DNA of 47,549 nt, from positions 1-47,549 of the forward strand of contig DJYK01000025.1 of assembly GCA_002450095.1 (NCBI GenBank), read 5' to 3'. The notes beneath the pieces were generated by a model that was not told the DNA's origin, searched no databases, and saw only the letters and a program-made list of their open reading frames with translations. Shown piece by piece: positions 15,570 through 24,316 of the stretch. Each line of letters starts with the position of its first letter. Within the stretch, counting starts at the first letter, position 1. The DNA comes from Mageeibacillus sp. UBA6980. GTDB taxonomy: Bacteria > Bacillota > Clostridia > Saccharofermentanales > Saccharofermentanaceae. The translations under genes and the position numbers were made by a program.

Positions 15570-17864
15570 TTATTCGGCTTCGACAGTCTGCATCGGATTA
15601 AGCGCGTCAAGATCATCTCCGGTCAACGGGATCTGATCGAGCATCTGATCGGCTCTTGACGGTGCAACATCAAAATAAGCAGACAGGAGTTTCTGAGCGA
15701 TAACGGCTGTTGAAGCTCCCCACTCACCTCTCTCTACAACAAGAGCGATAGCGATCTCGGGATCCTCTGCAGGTGCGTAACAGACGAACAGACCGTTACT
15801 ATACTCCTTTCGTATTTCCTCGTATCCTGTCTCGGCCGTTCCGGTCTTACATACAACATCCACCGGGAAATTCGAGAATATATCCTGGGCAGTTCCGGGC
15901 CATGTGGATGTACCGGTAACAACGCATCTCATCGCATATCTTACGGCTTCGATATTGGGTTCACTGATATTAAGAGGAACGGATTGAGTCTGTCCCTCAT
16001 AAAGAACGGTACCGTCTGACGTTGTAACATTATCGATTACATATGGAGTAACAAGTCTGTTTGTTGCAATACCTGCGGTATAACGGCAAAGCTGCATGAT
16101 CGTAAAGCAGTTGTCGAACTGACCGATCGCCGATTGAGCGGTATCTGCCGGGAACCAGGTCCTGTCGTATTCATACTCGTGGAGCATTATCTTGGTCTCA
16201 CGGCTGGCACGTATGCCTCTGATCTCACCCGGAAGATCGATACCCGTGTACTCGCCGAGACCCATTCTCTCACCCATCGCATCGATATTATCGATACCGG
16301 TATCTACACCGAGTCTCATAAAATAGATATTGCAGGATGTTGCCATCGCAGCGTTCAGATCCAGAGGTCCGTGACCTCCGCTTGCGAACTCGAGACAGCG
16401 GAACGTCCATCCGCCGATATCGATAGGAGAATCGCACGAATACCAGGTGGATCCCGGGGAGATCACACCGTTCTCAAGAGCCGCAAGAGCCGTACACATC
16501 TTAAATGTTGATCCTGGCGCATACTGCGACATGATCGCTCTGTTCCACAAGGGCATGTCTTCGGCGGTTATATCTTCATATTCACCGAGTCCGAGATAAT
16601 ACTGAAGCTGCTCCTCCGCCCTTTCATCGCCGTACATAGAGAGAACAAAGTCATTAGGATCAAAGTTGGGATATGATCCCATCGCCAGGACCGCTCCGGA
16701 ATTAACATTCATTACGACAAACGCTCCCGCATTGGCCGTCTTATAGCCTGTCTGCTCGATTATCTCGGCATTCATGGCGTCTTCGATATAAGTCTTAAGC
16801 GCTTCGATACCTACCCTTTGAAGGTCCGTATCTATCGTAAGCTGCACGGTCGCCCCTCTTTGAGCCGGCATTCCGTAATCTGACGGAAAGAACACTCCCT
16901 CCTGTCCTTCAGTTGTCCATGTATTATAAGTGGAAATACCGGAACTTCCATGCAGATAACGTTCCATCTGGGACTCGACGCCTGACTGACCTACCAGGTC
17001 ATTGTTCGAGTAGCCGTATGAAGAAAGTGAAGCAAGAGATTCCTGCGAGATACGGCCTACATATCCGACAACATGGCTGGATAACTGAGCCTGAGGAGTA
17101 TATGTCCTTCTGTATGTCTTGGTCGTGATTATTCCCATATAATGGTAATTCTGCTCATTAAGTATAGTAACTAACTCATCGGGAACGTTAGTAGCGATCT
17201 CAACGGGAGTTCCCGTCTGAAATGACCAGTTATCCTTAAATATCTGAAATCTGATCCTGATGATCCTGTAGGCCTCATCTTCGTTATAAGATGCATCGAT
17301 CTCAAACTTCTGACGAAGATAAAGAAAGAATACCTGCGGGTCCGTCTTTACGTAATTATCGGAATAAGTGACTATAATCCCTTCTGAATAATCGTCGAGA
17401 TTAAAAAGATTATGATCGGTCTGCCAGAGTCTGATGCTCTCTTCGTCTTTAAGGAATCTGAAAGGCTCGGTCGCAAAGTATTCATCCAGTTCGGATTCGC
17501 TTATGCAGTTGTACTGATCGAACAGATATGAGAGTTCGAGGCACATTGAATTAAGGGCGTTGTTATCCAGATAAGCATTCGAGATCATGATAGTGTTAAC
17601 TTCCTGGGAAGTAGCGAGAACAATGCCGTTCGCATCGATTATGTCTCCTCTCGGAGCCGTAACCGTATATTGACGAGAAACACCTTCAGACGATGCTGAG
17701 ATCGTCCTCTGATAACCCGAGAACTGCAAAGCCGCTGTCATATACAGGATGATCGCTCCGAACACGCAGAAGATAAGACCGAGAATAAAATATCTGTTTC
17801 TTATAAGTTCGATAACGGAAGAGAATATCGATTCCTGTTTTCTGTCATTTACATTGTCAGCCAC
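15570..17864 (-). CDS. mrdA: Class B penicillin-binding protein 2 (elongation-specific transpeptidase)
   Basis: PBP2 crosslinks peptidoglycan during cylindrical elongation, working with RodA and MreBCD. The 764-residue protein has a short cytoplasmic head and one membrane anchor (YFILGLIFCVFGAIILYMT, about 29-48). A dimerisation/pedestal region follows (SRQYTVTAPRGDIIDANG). The transpeptidase domain has Ser452 and Lys455 in APGSTFKM, the SCN motif at 510-512 and Lys673 in KTGTA. It is longer than E. coli PBP2 (633). The start overlaps the mreD 3' end by 16 bases. The usual partner gene rodA does not follow; the next gene is the MgsA-like one. Confidence 0.93.
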   Translation of the reverse strand: MADNVNDRKQESIFSSVIELIRNRYFILGLIFCVFGAIILYMTAALQFSGYQRTISASSEGVSRQYTVTAPRGDIIDANGIVLATSQEVNTIMISNAYLDNNALNSMCLELSYLFDQYNCISESELDEYFATEPFRFLKDEESIRLWQTDHNLFNLDDYSEGIIVTYSDNYVKTDPQVFFLYLRQKFEIDASYNEDEAYRIIRIRFQIFKDNWSFQTGTPVEIATNVPDELVTILNEQNYHYMGIITTKTYRRTYTPQAQLSSHVVGYVGRISQESLASLSSYGYSNNDLVGQSGVESQMERYLHGSSGISTYNTWTTEGQEGVFFPSDYGMPAQRGATVQLTIDTDLQRVGIEALKTYIEDAMNAEIIEQTGYKTANAGAFVVMNVNSGAVLAMGSYPNFDPNDFVLSMYGDERAEEQLQYYLGLGEYEDITAEDMPLWNRAIMSQYAPGSTFKMCTALAALENGVISPGSTWYSCDSPIDIGGWTFRCLEFASGGHGPLDLNAAMATSCNIYFMRLGVDTGIDNIDAMGERMGLGEYTGIDLPGEIRGIRASRETKIMLHEYEYDRTWFPADTAQSAIGQFDNCFTIMQLCRYTAGIATNRLVTPYVIDNVTTSDGTVLYEGQTQSVPLNISEPNIEAVRYAMRCVVTGTSTWPGTAQDIFSNFPVDVVCKTGTAETGYEEIRKEYSNGLFVCYAPAEDPEIAIALVVERGEWGASTAVIAQKLLSAYFDVAPSRADQMLDQIPLTGDDLDALNPMQTVEAE

Positions 17865-18466
17865 AGATCTTCTCCTTTCCTCTTCTCGTCTATAAGAACG
17901 GGATTAACACCTTTATCGTACGGGCCCAAGAATCTTAACAGTAAGTATACGGGAACTGAAGCTATAAGATTAAGAAGAACCTGAGGAAGGACCGATCTGA
18001 ATACTATCTGGGAAAACTCCATATTATATGACAGACCGGAAACTATATTGGACCATATGAATATTATAAGATGGCCAAGGCATTTATACAGCAAAGTTGC
18101 GACAACGACACTCAATACGGCCATTATAAAATTACGCTCTATCCTGACAGTAAAGAAAGCGGAACCGAACGCGGCGGCTGCAACCATTACGAACAGACCT
18201 ATACCGACGGCGTTTGTTACCGTGCCGTCAAGCCCCGTGACCGAAGGCGCCGAGAAATAATCCCGGATTATTCCTGTAAGCGCTCCGAGAACGATCCCGT
18301 CGTAGTAACCGAACATATACGAGCACAAGACCACGAGCACAAACATAATATCCGGATGAAGTCCGTAAAAGGACGGCTTTCCGGGGAAAGTAACCTGCAC
18401 CGTCGTAAACAGTAGAAGATATAAGGCGTAAACCAGGAATTTACGTATCTGCTGATGTCGTTTCAT
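17849..18466 (-). CDS. mreD: Rod shape-determining protein MreD
   Basis: MreD is a polytopic membrane component of the elongasome. The 205-residue protein has about five or six hydrophobic segments, including KFLVYALYLLLFTTVQVTF, PDIMFVLVVLCSYMFGYYDG and a Gly-rich loop before GIIRDYF, with a charged C-terminus. The GYYDGIVLGALTGIIRDYF stretch is the MreD family signature region. It overlaps mreC upstream by 26 bases and PBP2 downstream by 16 bases, which supports the identification. Confidence 0.9.
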   Translation of the reverse strand: MKRHQQIRKFLVYALYLLLFTTVQVTFPGKPSFYGLHPDIMFVLVVLCSYMFGYYDGIVLGALTGIIRDYFSAPSVTGLDGTVTNAVGIGLFVMVAAAAFGSAFFTVRIERNFIMAVLSVVVATLLYKCLGHLIIFIWSNIVSGLSYNMEFSQIVFRSVLPQVLLNLIASVPVYLLLRFLGPYDKGVNPVLIDEKRKGEDLWLTM

Positions 18467-19328
18467 AAGTCTGTTCCCGGGTTTCTTCTTCGTAAGGGAC
18501 CATTATAAAGATATCGTTAATATCCGAGATATCAGAATACGGCCGCAGTGTAGCAGTGATATTCAATTCGTTTGAAGTATCTACAGATTCGATAACACCG
18601 ATCGGTATTCCCTGAGGGAAAAGACCGCCGTCGCCTGAAGTGACTATCTCATCACCTATTGAAGGTACGGTATCGGGATCGATCCCTGTAACCAGGCACA
18701 GCCCCTGCTGTTTCAAAGAAGCATCACCGGTGATGATAAAGGTTGCTCCGTTAACGGCATTGACCTTGCCGCTTACCTGAAAGCCCTCGTGCAAAAGCAT
18801 AAGGATATCGGAATCATCCTCATTGATGTCGATGACTCGGCCGACAAGATTCATCCTTACGTCGACAACAGCAAAAGACTGACCGGGTTCAAGATATATT
18901 CCGTCAGAGTTACCCACTCCCGCACGGATTACCGAAAACCACTCATCTGATTCTCTCGAGAGTACCGAAGCCCCGAAGATATCGTAGTTACTGAAGACTT
19001 CCCTGATATGAAAAGCCTCTTGGAGCTCCTCATATCTGATAGCCGCTTCTTCATTCTGATTAAGCTGATATTGAAGTTCGGCGATCTCGGCTCTCAACTG
19101 CTCATTCTCGTTACGAATGGCAATTCCGTCAGTCAAAGCAGAATAGAAAGCGGAAATTGAATTACCGGTGCTCTTTACAAGTTTCTGGATAGGACTTACT
19201 ATCGCACCGACAGGCTTGAGCACAGCATTAAGAGGACTGCCGGGAAGCGAACCGAGAACGATAACAGCCAGGATTATCAATAAAGATACGATCGTCAAGA
19301 ACCGCTTATTTGTGAGCAGTTTCCGCAT
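18441..19328 (-). CDS. mreC: Rod shape-determining protein MreC
   Basis: MreC is a bitopic scaffold that links cytoplasmic MreB to PBP2 in the cell envelope. The 295-residue protein has a basic N-terminus, a membrane helix (FLTIVSLLIILAVIVLGSLPG, about 10-30) and a coiled coil (NENEQLRAEIAELQYQLNQNEEAA, about 74-97). A beta-rich extracytoplasmic domain follows with the SRESDEWFSVIRAGVGNSDGI-type region and ITSGDGG-like segment (EIVTSGDGGLFPQGIPIG). mreB, which usually precedes it, is not here; the preceding gene encodes a SEC-C protein. Confidence 0.94.
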   Translation of the reverse strand: MRKLLTNKRFLTIVSLLIILAVIVLGSLPGSPLNAVLKPVGAIVSPIQKLVKSTGNSISAFYSALTDGIAIRNENEQLRAEIAELQYQLNQNEEAAIRYEELQEAFHIREVFSNYDIFGASVLSRESDEWFSVIRAGVGNSDGIYLEPGQSFAVVDVRMNLVGRVIDINEDDSDILMLLHEGFQVSGKVNAVNGATFIITGDASLKQQGLCLVTGIDPDTVPSIGDEIVTSGDGGLFPQGIPIGVIESVDTSNELNITATLRPYSDISDINDIFIMVPYEEETREQTYETTSADT

Positions 19329-19334
19329 TTTTCT

Positions 19335-19856
19335 TTAGCTTACTTTTTTTCCGCAGCAATTCTTATATTTCTTTCCCGAACCGCAGGGACAGGGATCATT
19401 TCTTCCTACTTTATTGGAATGAGCGATGTTGGCTTCTCTATATGCTCTGGAGATCTCGGCTGTCTTGGACTCATCAAGAACATTCTTCCAAGAAGGAAGC
19501 TTAAACAACCATGAAGCCTTTGCATCTCTCATATTGTAGTAGAGCTTCTCATAATCGATATCAAGAGAAATATCGGTATCGTCATCAACACTTTCAACAT
19601 CAATCTCGTTATTAAGCGAAGACTTGATGCCGTCAAGGAAACCTACAAAGATATCCATTGTATCCTTATTGAAACCGAGTTTCGTTGCAAGCTCGGATGC
19701 CTTGCCGGAAGTATACTCGCTGTTGTCGGGATATGCCTTGAGAATAAGGTCATAAGCGTTCTTTTCCATTACATAGTAAGCATTGATGTACTGTGTATAA
19801 GTGTTCTGATCCTTAACGTTTTCAGAACGGTCAATCCATGTCTCGTAATATGTCAT
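19335..19856 (-). CDS. SEC-C motif protein with SecA-like zinc tail
   Basis: This 173-residue protein is mostly helical and acidic. It ends in a C-terminal SEC-C zinc-binding motif (NDPCPCGSGKKYKNCC) whose core residues are identical to the tail of SecA in this window. In SecA that tail binds zinc and contacts SecB or ribosomes; stand-alone SEC-C proteins are known but mostly of unknown role. The N-terminal 145 residues (MTYYETWIDRSENVKDQN onward) match no family that I recognise. It has a strong AAGGAG site and sits between icd and mreC, six bases before mreC, so it may be made with the elongasome proteins. Confidence 0.7.
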   Translation of the reverse strand: MTYYETWIDRSENVKDQNTYTQYINAYYVMEKNAYDLILKAYPDNSEYTSGKASELATKLGFNKDTMDIFVGFLDGIKSSLNNEIDVESVDDDTDISLDIDYEKLYYNMRDAKASWLFKLPSWKNVLDESKTAEISRAYREANIAHSNKVGRNDPCPCGSGKKYKNCCGKKVS

Positions 19857-19871
19857 TTCTTTTCTCCTTAA

Positions 19872-21068
19872 TTAAAGTCTTGAAGCTATTGCTTTGAGGA
19901 AATCCTCAGTATTAACTACATTTTTCTCGGGAACATCAATAAGATTCTTAAGATCTCCCGTTATCGTTCCTGATTCGATGGTCTCGACAGATGCTTTCTC
20001 AAGTCTGTCTGCAAAATCTACAAGATCAGGAAGCTGATCCAACTCGCCGCGCTTTCTTAACGCTCCGGACCATGCAAAGATCGTAGCCATGGGATTCGTG
20101 GATGTAGCCTCTCCCTTAAGATACTTATAGTAGTGTCTGGTAACCGTTCCGTGAGCCGCTTCATATTCGTAAACGCCGTCAGGTGAAACAAGAACGGAAG
20201 ACATCATAGCAAGAGAACCGCAGGCAGATGCGAGCATATCGGACATAACGTCTCCGTCGTAATTCTTACAAGCCCAGACGATACCGCCTTCAGATCTCAT
20301 GATCCTTGCAACAGCATCATCGATCAATGTGTAGAAGTACTCGATTCCCGCCTCCTCGAACTTTGCCTTAAACTCATTCTCATAGATCTCGGCAAAGATA
20401 TCCTTGAATCTGTGATCGTAAGTCTTGGAAATGGTATCCTTAGTCGCAAACCATAAGCTCTGCTTTACATCGAGAGCATACATGAAGCATGAACGTGCGA
20501 ACGCTTCGATAGACTTATCCGTATTGTGCATGCCCTGAATAACGCCGGGACCTTTAAACTCGAAAATGGTCTTCTTCTCTTCTCTGCCGTCGGGATAAGT
20601 TACAACGAGTTCAGCCTTTGAAGGACCGTCAACTCTTATCTCGGAATTTCTGTAAACATCCCCGTATGCATGTCTTGCGATAGTAATAGGCTTCTTCCAG
20701 CAGGATACAAACGGATTGATACCCTTTACCAGAATAGGCGCTCTGAAGACAGTTCCGTCGAGCATCGCTCTTATAGTTCCGTTAGGGCTCTTCCACATCT
20801 CGTGAAGATTATATTCCGTCATTCTCTGAGCATTAGGTGTTATTGTAGCGCACTTAACGGCAACACCGAGTTCCTTTGTCCTGTTAGCGGAATCGATGGT
20901 AACCTGATCGTTAGTGGCATCTCTGTTGGGAAGTCCGAGATCATAATACTCTGTCTTAAGGTCAACAAAAGGAAGTATAACTATATCTTTTATCAACTTC
21001 CATATAACTCTTGTCATTTCATCGCCGTCCATCTCAACAAGCGGCGTCTTCATAGCAATTTTAGACAT
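19872..21068 (-). CDS. icd: NADP-dependent isocitrate dehydrogenase (eukaryote-like type)
   Basis: This enzyme oxidatively decarboxylates isocitrate to 2-oxoglutarate, giving NADPH and the carbon skeleton for glutamate. The 398-residue protein starts with MKTPLVEMDGDEMTRVIWK. It contains CATITPNAQRMTEYNL, KSPNGTIRAMLDGTVFR (substrate Ser/Asn), the metal-binding Asp region DDAVARIMRSEGG and KNYDGDVMSD, and EAAHGTVTRHYYKY. This is the type II, homodimeric NADP subfamily rather than the E. coli Icd type. A strong GGAGGG site precedes the ATG. In an anaerobe it most likely feeds glutamate and, through it, the arginine pathway encoded at 25.8-29.5 kb. Confidence 0.95.
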   Translation of the reverse strand: MSKIAMKTPLVEMDGDEMTRVIWKLIKDIVILPFVDLKTEYYDLGLPNRDATNDQVTIDSANRTKELGVAVKCATITPNAQRMTEYNLHEMWKSPNGTIRAMLDGTVFRAPILVKGINPFVSCWKKPITIARHAYGDVYRNSEIRVDGPSKAELVVTYPDGREEKKTIFEFKGPGVIQGMHNTDKSIEAFARSCFMYALDVKQSLWFATKDTISKTYDHRFKDIFAEIYENEFKAKFEEAGIEYFYTLIDDAVARIMRSEGGIVWACKNYDGDVMSDMLASACGSLAMMSSVLVSPDGVYEYEAAHGTVTRHYYKYLKGEATSTNPMATIFAWSGALRKRGELDQLPDLVDFADRLEKASVETIESGTITGDLKNLIDVPEKNVVNTEDFLKAIASRL

Positions 21069-21110
21069 AAAAGCCCTCCATTTATTATTAACTTCGATAT
21101 TTTAAGGCAA

Positions 21111-22106
21111 TTATTTACCTGATGCAAGAACAATGAAAGTCTCGAGCGAAGCTCTCTCGTCAACTTTTCCGTGTTTGAGATCTTTATCATTCTCGTATGT
21201 AAGTTTATAAAGAGCCAGAAGCCGCTCCATCGAGAAACGGCGGGCCTGACTTATGAGTTTGTCTGCGGCAAAATCCCTTATGCCCGTACGCCTGATAAGC
21301 TCGCGCGAGTTCATCAACTCCTTGGCGCATATCAATTCTCTGAAATGTCTTCCGATCATAAACCTGATATGAGGAAGCGGCTCTTTCAGTTTGATGAGAT
21401 TATCAAGCTGGACCAAGGCCTTATCAGCTTCTCCCTTACCGACCGAATCCATCATCCAGAAGATGTTGGCATTTATATCGGGAATACACAGTTCCTCGAC
21501 AATATCCATATCTATTACGGAATCATCGACTGCCTGGCAATACAGCGACAGACTGCGAAGAGCCGACCCTATGAGTCTCATCGAGCAGTTATATCTGCTT
21601 ATTATGCTCTTACTGACATCGGGACTGATACTGATCTTTAAAGCCTTGAAATAATCGTTTATCATCTTCAAAAGCTCGTCAGTCGTATAGTAATTGATCT
21701 CGCAGACGATACCGTTCTTTAAGAAAGCATCATAGAGTTTCTTTTTTCTCTTATCGATCTTATCGGTGACCATTATAAGAACGGTGCCCTGCGGAATACT
21801 TTTAAGGATATCGGGCAGTTTATCGACAGAGTTCTTGTCAAATGTGAAATTTACGACCTCAACGATCCTCTTCTTGGAAGCCCACGAAGGCAACTCCATA
21901 TTCTCAACCAGTGTATCGAGGTTAATTCCACGACCGCCGAAATCCAACTTAACGGAGTCCATCTGTATGAAACCGGGGTCGAGATATTTCTTCTTGATCG
22001 ACTGAATATGCCTGCCGATAACATAGTCCTCTTCCCCGTACAAAAGGAACAGATTATCCTCGTTATCTTTTATACGTCTTGCAATCTCGTTACTTTTTAT
22101 CAGCAT
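21111..22106 (-). CDS. holA: DNA polymerase III delta subunit
   Basis: The delta subunit opens the beta sliding clamp within the clamp-loader complex. The 331-residue protein has the family's N-terminal AAA+-like fold (DNLFLLYGEEDYVIGRHIQSIKKKYL), the VEVVNFTFDK and LIMVTDKIDKRKKKLYDAF region, and the C-terminal helical collar domain (DKALVQLDNLIKLKEPLPHIRFMIGRHFREL). It overlaps the end of the Nudix gene by seven bases. It lies in a minus-strand run with Nudix and flavin reductase genes, not in a replication cluster. Confidence 0.9.
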   Translation of the reverse strand: MLIKSNEIARRIKDNEDNLFLLYGEEDYVIGRHIQSIKKKYLDPGFIQMDSVKLDFGGRGINLDTLVENMELPSWASKKRIVEVVNFTFDKNSVDKLPDILKSIPQGTVLIMVTDKIDKRKKKLYDAFLKNGIVCEINYYTTDELLKMINDYFKALKISISPDVSKSIISRYNCSMRLIGSALRSLSLYCQAVDDSVIDMDIVEELCIPDINANIFWMMDSVGKGEADKALVQLDNLIKLKEPLPHIRFMIGRHFRELICAKELMNSRELIRRTGIRDFAADKLISQARRFSMERLLALYKLTYENDKDLKHGKVDERASLETFIVLASGK

Positions 22107-22681
22107 GCATCAAACCCTTTGCTGTGAGCCCAAGCCCAGCAGTACGCCTGAGTCCTTGAGGCAAAATGCTCATTAGTCTTAAGAAGTTCACGCAACTGTT
22201 CCTTGGTGTACCATGAAGCTTCTATTTCCTCTTCCGCAGATGTGGAAGGTGCAAATTCACCTTCGGCAACGCCGACTACTACAACGGATTTCTCATTCAT
22301 GATGCCGACCGCACTGTAGCTTACGGGCCAAACATCGGTAATCGAGATAAGGTTCAAGCCCGTCTCTTCCCAAAGCTCTCTTCTTGCCGCCGTCTCATAA
22401 TCCTCCCCGGGATCGATAAGCCCTGCGGGGAAATTTAACGCATAATCACCGACAGCCATCCTGAACTCTTTATTCAAAAGAATGCTGTTTCCCTCTTTAT
22501 CATGAATGATAAGGACGACCGCATCGGTCTTATTGTTCTTAAGATCTTCAAATGACTTGATGTCGCGGGATCTGCTTACTATCTCATAATCCTTGATCTT
22601 GCCTTCCGATGTCTTATAACTTACGTTATATCTTGTAATGAACTTGCTCTCATACAATTTTTTAATGTCGACAAACTCCAT
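22100..22681 (-). CDS. Nudix hydrolase (ADP-ribose pyrophosphatase-like)
   Basis: The 193-residue protein carries a complete Nudix box at residues 87-109, GLIDPGEDYETAARRELWEE followed by TGL, which supplies the metal-binding glutamates. The preceding RMAVGDYALNFPAG segment is typical of the ADP-ribose pyrophosphatase group (NudF-like). It would cleave a nucleoside diphosphate linked to another moiety, for example ADP-ribose to AMP and ribose-5-phosphate; the exact substrate is unknown. It overlaps holA downstream and follows the flavin reductase by four bases, with GGGGTG as ribosome binding site. Confidence 0.9.
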   Translation of the reverse strand: MEFVDIKKLYESKFITRYNVSYKTSEGKIKDYEIVSRSRDIKSFEDLKNNKTDAVVLIIHDKEGNSILLNKEFRMAVGDYALNFPAGLIDPGEDYETAARRELWEETGLNLISITDVWPVSYSAVGIMNEKSVVVVGVAEGEFAPSTSAEEEIEASWYTKEQLRELLKTNEHFASRTQAYCWAWAHSKGFDAC

Positions 22682-22685
22682 CGAT

Positions 22686-23300
22686 TCACCCCATCCTTTT
22701 CTTGATTATTTCTTCACTTGCGACCGAATAGCCGAAGAATCCGAGCTTCTTACCCAGAAGAAAATACTCACCATGGTTATAGGCTACCAGATTGGCATTA
22801 TCAAGACAAAGCCTTCCGTTGTCATCAAGAAGATATGAATCTGCCGTAACTTTGACCACTTCGGCAGTAAACACATCATGTGACGGCAGAGAGGTAACCG
22901 ATAACACCTTGCATGACAATGATACAGGTGCTTCCTTAACGGCATAAGCATATTCCAACCCTTCGGCTTTTACGGCTGTAAGCCCGCACTTATCAAACTT
23001 GTCTATATCCCTTCCACTCTTTACGCCGCAAAGATCGCAGGATCTGCATAATTGTTTGTTGACAAGGTTGACGACAAATTCCCCCGTATCACTTATAAGA
23101 GCATGCGAATGCCTCGATTTCCTTATGGAAACGGATACGATGGGAGGTTCCGAATTGACGGTCCCTGCCCAGGCTATCGTGATGATATTAGGTCTTTGAT
23201 CTTCTTTGGAAGGATCCTTTCCCGCACAGGATACCATAACGACCGGTACCGGATTAAGGATAGCTGATGCGCCTATCTCGATCTTATCGTGTTTTGCCAT
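22686..23300 (-). CDS. Flavin reductase-like FMN-binding protein
   Basis: The 204-residue protein matches the flavin-reductase-like split-barrel family. It has the segment RPNIITIAWAGTVNSEPP, then SVSIRKSRHSHALISDTGEFVVNLV, which binds FMN phosphate. It has several cysteines (LCRSCDLCGVKSG) in the region that closes the active site, as in the anaerobe members of the family. Its role may be reducing flavin or serving as a redox or oxygen-detoxifying electron carrier; the partner is unknown. AAGGAG precedes the ATG. It sits between the Nudix gene and the methyltransferase fusion. Confidence 0.85.
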   Translation of the reverse strand: MAKHDKIEIGASAILNPVPVVMVSCAGKDPSKEDQRPNIITIAWAGTVNSEPPIVSVSIRKSRHSHALISDTGEFVVNLVNKQLCRSCDLCGVKSGRDIDKFDKCGLTAVKAEGLEYAYAVKEAPVSLSCKVLSVTSLPSHDVFTAEVVKVTADSYLLDDNGRLCLDNANLVAYNHGEYFLLGKKLGFFGYSVASEEIIKKRMG

Positions 23301-23320
23301 GTAAACTCCTTATTAATGTA

Positions 23321-24316
23321 TTAAGCCAAAGGCAGCGCTGCAAACAGTTCGTGAGTCAACAGGAAATCCTTGAACTCAACCCCGTCCTTAAACCCGACCA
23401 GTTTGCCGTCCTTGCCGATTACTCTGTGACACGGGATGATTATCGGTACCGGGTTCTCTGAACAGGCCCTTCCTACAGCCCTTGTAAGTTTCAACGCTTT
23501 CTTATAGTCTCCGCCTGTCAGGTCAAGCGCAATGTCCTCATAGCTTCTCGTGCAGCCGTAAGGGATCTTCTTAAGGCACTCCCATACCTTTTCCCTGAAT
23601 TCCGAAGTAGCAGGGAGTCTGACGTTTATATCGAACGACTCCCTCTCCTTGATAAGGTATTCTCTTATCTGCTTTATGGCTCTCATAACTTCCGCGGGAA
23701 GGTCTGCCTCGACATAATCCTTGTAGCACTCATCTCCTCTGGGCTTCATAATGCCCTGATCGATAAAGCCGCTGTGATCGGCATATCTTTGAAGGATCTT
23801 ATTCTTCGGAGCCGCCGAGAACTTAAGAAAGGAGATCTCATCAACATAATCGACTCCGCCCGATATAGATATAACTCCCCTTTGAAAAGGTATGAATCCT
23901 ACCCCGTATTTCTTATACATCGGTAATGTGATATAGAAAAGACCTGCATCCATAAAAGAATCGTTAACATACAACTCCTCATGAAGCAGAGCCTCCTGAA
24001 CAAAACCGCTTCTCAACAGATTCTCCTCGACTTGGCTTTCCGTGACAGGTATAGTGACACTTAATTTATAAAAGCCCTTCTCGAAAAGAAGATATGTTAT
24101 CAACGAATCAATAAAATCACGATCGGGACTTCCTGCAAAATGCATATTAACGGAATGAGTCCCGTTAAATCTGCAGAAACAAAGGCAGATAAAGCGTTCA
24201 TCGGACAATATGTCGTTATTTCTGATCAGGTCTTCCGCAGATGACACCAAGTTAAGACCCGTCAGAGTCTTGACTTTTGAAGCATCATGGATACGTACTC
24301 TTCTGATCACACTCAT
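23321..24316 (-). CDS. GNAT-like domain fused to O6-methylguanine-DNA methyltransferase
   Basis: The C-terminal half (about residues 225-331) is an O6-alkylguanine-DNA alkyltransferase. It has FREKVWECLKKIPYGCTRSYEDIA (the Tyr motif), RAVGRACSENPVP and the acceptor motif PCHRVIG with Cys296, and it repairs O6-alkylguanine by self-alkylation. The N-terminal 150 residues resemble a GNAT acetyltransferase (NLLRSGFVQEALLHEELYVND, then LPMYKKY). I see no acetyl-CoA loop of the R/Q-x-x-G-x-G type, so this half may be inactive. Classical Ada fusions carry an AraC domain instead, so this architecture is unusual. The ATG overlaps the lipoprotein stop by one base (TAATG). Confidence 0.8.
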   Translation of the reverse strand: MSVIRRVRIHDASKVKTLTGLNLVSSAEDLIRNNDILSDERFICLCFCRFNGTHSVNMHFAGSPDRDFIDSLITYLLFEKGFYKLSVTIPVTESQVEENLLRSGFVQEALLHEELYVNDSFMDAGLFYITLPMYKKYGVGFIPFQRGVISISGGVDYVDEISFLKFSAAPKNKILQRYADHSGFIDQGIMKPRGDECYKDYVEADLPAEVMRAIKQIREYLIKERESFDINVRLPATSEFREKVWECLKKIPYGCTRSYEDIALDLTGGDYKKALKLTRAVGRACSENPVPIIIPCHRVIGKDGKLVGFKDGVEFKDFLLTHELFAALPLA

